The translations under genes and the position numbers were made by a program. Below, in pieces: positions 62,063 to 64,000 of a DNA stretch of 64,000 bases. The stretch lies in NCBI GenBank assembly GCA_964572045.1, contig CAZNEI010000006.1, forward strand, positions 20,052 to 84,051. Direction: 5' to 3'. The stretch comes from CBDCKR01 sp964572045. GTDB taxonomy: Bacteria; Gemmatimonadota; Gemmatimonadetes; Longimicrobiales; Gaopeijiaceae. The notes below the pieces were generated by a model. That model ran no database searches and had not been told where the DNA came from. It was given only the letters and a program-made list of their open reading frames with translations. Positions within the stretch are counted from its first letter, which is position 1; each line of letters starts with the position of its first letter.

Positions 62063-62819
62063 CCTCCCCCTCCTCCTCTTCGCCGTCAGCTCCTCCCGAA
62101 AGCTCGACGATGCGTGCGTCGTAGTCCGCCTGAGACGCTCGGTGACGGCTCCCGACCTGCGGCTCGCCCCGGCGGCGGCTTGCCACGGCGTCTCGGTCGG
62201 CCGCCGACGGCTCGGCTCGGTCCAAAGCAGCCTTCTCGATCACAACCACGTTGGCCCGCAGGATGTCGTAAGCGGACTCCTGACCGAACGGTCGGACCTC
62301 GACCTCCGGCACATTACGACTGGAAAGATACACGCTCTCCCTGTGCCCGTCCGTGAGGATCAGGACACTCCCCTTCGCACCAATGACGGCAAGGAGCAGC
62401 AACAGCTGCTTGGTCTTGGGGGCCTCGAAGTCGAGGCCGTTCACCAAGATCACGCGCTGGTCCCGGGCCCGGGTGTTGAATGCCGAGCGGCGGGCCAGTG
62501 CCCGGACCTTCTTGGGGATCCGTTGCCGCCACGAGCGGGGGATCGGTGGGAATGCGACACCGCCGCCTTCCCACTGAACGGCCCGAATCGTGCCCTGGCG
62601 AGAGCGTCCTGTGCCCTTCTGCCTCCAGGGCTTTCCCGACCCGCCGGCAACCTGGCCTCGAGACTTGGCCGCAGCCGTACCCTGCCGCTGGTTGGACAGA
62701 TAAGCCTTCACGACTTGATGGAGCACGTGTTCGTTGACGACGCCGTCAAAAAGCCACTCGGGCAGGTCTTGCTCTGCCCTTTGGGCTCCGTCGGCTTCGT
62801 AGTAGCGCGCTTTCAGCAT
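62055..62819 (-). CDS. rplD: Ribosomal protein L4 with C-terminal extension
   Basis: The 254-residue L4 has the globular L4 core with KSRGQVAGGSGKPWRQKGTGRSRQG, the tunnel loop, and a C-terminal extension from about residue 203 that is first basic, then acidic (DGEEEEGEDA). E. coli L4 is 201 residues. The stop lies inside rplW by 8 nt. L4 autoregulates the S10 operon in E. coli, but that is not shown here. Confidence 0.95.
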   Translation of the reverse strand: MLKARYYEADGAQRAEQDLPEWLFDGVVNEHVLHQVVKAYLSNQRQGTAAAKSRGQVAGGSGKPWRQKGTGRSRQGTIRAVQWEGGGVAFPPIPRSWRQRIPKKVRALARRSAFNTRARDQRVILVNGLDFEAPKTKQLLLLLAVIGAKGSVLILTDGHRESVYLSSRNVPEVEVRPFGQESAYDILRANVVVIEKAALDRAEPSAADRDAVASRRRGEPQVGSRHRASQADYDARIVELSGGADGEEEEGEDA

Positions 62820-62822
62820 ACG

Positions 62823-63440
62823 TCACTTCTGGATCAACAGTAAGCTCTTCTTGGACCCCGGAACTCCACCCTTGATGAAGAGAAGGTTGCGCTCCGCGTC
62901 CACCCTCACGACACGCAGGTTGCCGAGCGTGACTCTGCTTCCACCCATGCGGCCCGGCAGCTTCTTGCCCTTGATGACCCGAGACGGATCCGTTCCAGGG
63001 CCCAGCGAGCCCGGGGTCCGTGACATGGGATGTCCATGCGAGGCGGGCCGACCCGCAAAGCCCCAACGCTTCACTACACCTTGGAACCCGCGTCCCTTCG
63101 ACGTGCCGGTGACCTTGACCGAGTCGCCCGCCTTGAAGATGTCGACGGTGACGGACTGCCCGAGCTCGAGGCCGTCGTCCTCGGATACTGGGAACTCGCG
63201 CAGCACACGGGGGACCGCTTCCACACCCGCCTTGGCCGCATGTCCTCTCTCGGCCCGAGTGGCTCGGCTGACGTTCTTGACGCCAAAGCCCAACTGGACC
63301 GCGGAGTAGCCGTCGGTCTCGTCGGTCTTGATCTGGAGCACGGCGCAAGGCCCCGCCTCCACGACCGTCACGGAGACCACGGCTCCATCCTCTTCGAAGA
63401 TGCGGGTCATCCCGACCTTCTTTCCGATCAATCCGGCCAT
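62823..63440 (-). CDS. rplC: Ribosomal protein L3
   Basis: The 205-residue L3 begins MAGLIGKKVGMTRIFEEDG, has GTSKGRGFQGVVKRWGFAGRPASHG and MPGRMGGSRVTLGN-like sequence. It starts directly after the rpsJ stop. Confidence 0.98.
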   Translation of the reverse strand: MAGLIGKKVGMTRIFEEDGAVVSVTVVEAGPCAVLQIKTDETDGYSAVQLGFGVKNVSRATRAERGHAAKAGVEAVPRVLREFPVSEDDGLELGQSVTVDIFKAGDSVKVTGTSKGRGFQGVVKRWGFAGRPASHGHPMSRTPGSLGPGTDPSRVIKGKKLPGRMGGSRVTLGNLRVVRVDAERNLLFIKGGVPGSKKSLLLIQK

Positions 63441-63749
63441 CTAGTCGACCTTGATTTCAACGTCCACGCCAGCAGGCAGATCGAGCTTCGTCAGCGCGTC
63501 CACCGTCTGCGGTCGGCTCTCGACGATATCGATGAGCCGCTTATGCGTCCGAAGTTCGAACTGTTCACGGCTCTTCTTATCGATGTGGGGGGACCGTAGC
63601 ACGGTCCAGCGCTGGCGCCTCGTGGGCAGCGGGATGGGGCCACGTACACTCGCCCCGGTCTTTTGCGCAGTGCGCACGATGTCTGCCGCCGTCTGGTCCA
63701 CAACCCAGTGGTCAAACGCCTTGAGCCTGATCCGTATCCTATCCGCCAT
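63441..63749 (-). CDS. rpsJ: Ribosomal protein S10
   Basis: The 102-residue S10 (NusE) has IRLKAFDHWVVDQTAADIV and RSPHIDKKSREQFELRTHKRLIDI. It is the first gene of the S10 operon. The 196 bp upstream to tuf holds a hairpin and probably the promoter. Confidence 0.98.
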   Translation of the reverse strand: MADRIRIRLKAFDHWVVDQTAADIVRTAQKTGASVRGPIPLPTRRQRWTVLRSPHIDKKSREQFELRTHKRLIDIVESRPQTVDALTKLDLPAGVDVEIKVD

Positions 63750-63877
63750 GTCATCCTCTCGTTACAGGCCGGCGGACCCCGGGAGCATCGCTACCGCGCC
63801 CCGGAGTTCGAGCGAAGGATGCCTTCTTCGCGTCCCGGCCTCCTACCTCCTCCCCACGACTGCCGCCCCCTCTTCAC

Positions 63878-63889
63878 GGGCCGAAGCCC
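63878..63889 (-). terminator. Tetraloop hairpin between tuf and rpsJ
   Basis: On the minus strand GGGC-TTCG-GCCC forms a four-bp stem with a UUCG-type tetraloop, 57 nt after the tuf stop. The stem is short and has no T-run, so it may be a weak terminator or leader structure of the S10 operon. Confidence 0.3.
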
Positions 63890-63945
63890 TCTTTCTCTGC
63901 CATCAGCCGCGGAGCCCTCCGGCGCTGCCCTGCGGTACTCGCCGG

Positions 63946-64000
63946 CTAGTCCAGGATTGCGGTTACGACGCCCGATCCCACCGTGCGCCCGCCCTCGCGG
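63946..64000 (-). CDS. tuf: Elongation factor Tu, 3' end only
   Basis: The last 17 codons and the TAG stop (63948-63946) are present: REGGRTVGSGVVTAILD. This is the invariant C-terminus of EF-Tu. The gene continues beyond the right edge. tuf directly before the S10 operon is the classic str-S10 arrangement, so fusA, rpsG and rpsL are expected further right. Confidence 0.9.
   Translation of the reverse strand, partial: REGGRTVGSGVVTAILD

Noticed and set aside
1..64000. CRISPR arrays, insertion sequences, integrases, prophage or toxin-antitoxin genes
   Set aside because: No regularly spaced repeats, transposase motifs, terminal inverted repeats or integrase signatures were seen. The window is core chromosome.

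Overview
This window is a 64 kb piece of a high-GC bacterial chromosome. It is almost entirely housekeeping sequence from a diderm (Gram-negative) organism. Outer-membrane biogenesis genes (lolA, lptD, bamD, Tol-Pal), a full S10-spc-alpha ribosomal protein block, a C5-type heme pathway (hemA, hemL, hemD), a SecA of about 1100 residues with an internal insertion, and consistently zinc-binding (Cys4-type) ribosomal proteins all fit Gemmatimonadota or a close FCB-group relative. That placement is inference from gene content and style, because no rRNA lies in the window. Every gene is on the minus strand except one, a PpiD/SurA-like isomerase at 10177-12003.

Reading in the direction of transcription (high to low coordinates): the window opens with the last codons of tuf, then rpsJ-rplC-rplD-rplW-rplB-rpsS-rplV-rpsC-rplP-rpmC-rpsQ-rplN-rplX-rplE-rpsN-rpsH-rplF-rplR-rpsE-rpmD-rplO-secY-adk-map. 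A sigma70-like promoter follows, then rpmJ-rpsM-rpsK-rpsD-rpoA-rplQ. infA, common between map and rpmJ in other phyla, is absent. An unrecognised membrane-anchored protein, rpmB and hemD come next.

From about 46 to 39 kb lies a nucleotide-sugar cluster: a WbpA-like dehydrogenase, a DegT/WbpE-like aminotransferase carrying a C9 tract, UDP-glucose dehydrogenase, UDP-glucuronate decarboxylase and a WbpP-like epimerase. It is followed by a TPR lipoprotein, bamD, nadD, secA and a long RelA/SpoT homologue.

From about 31 to 14.6 kb there is a tightly packed run with many 4-nt stop/start overlaps: uvrB-tsaE-tsaB-rimI, then ccsA-like-hemA-epimerase-tolQ-tolR-tonB/tolA-like-tolB-pal-cpoB-nrdR-tatC-lptD. 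A 760-bp stretch without a convincing gene separates it from a polyprenyl diphosphate synthase, a small DUF4321-like membrane protein and tatA, which face the lone plus-strand ppiD. Divergent from ppiD, a promoter with a perfect TTGACA -35 box reads into a TPR protein, aroQ, efp, accB, accC, ftsK, lolA, rimO and the 5' part of hemL, which leaves the window.

I found no CRISPR array, transposon, integrase, phage gene, rRNA or tRNA, and no evidence of a wholly new system. The most interesting signals are local: a C9 homopolymer inside an insertion in a polysaccharide aminotransferase, an in-frame 9-bp minisatellite in lptD, a short linear motif repeated in a TPR protein, unrecognised proteins beside ribosomal genes, and the long non-coding gap.
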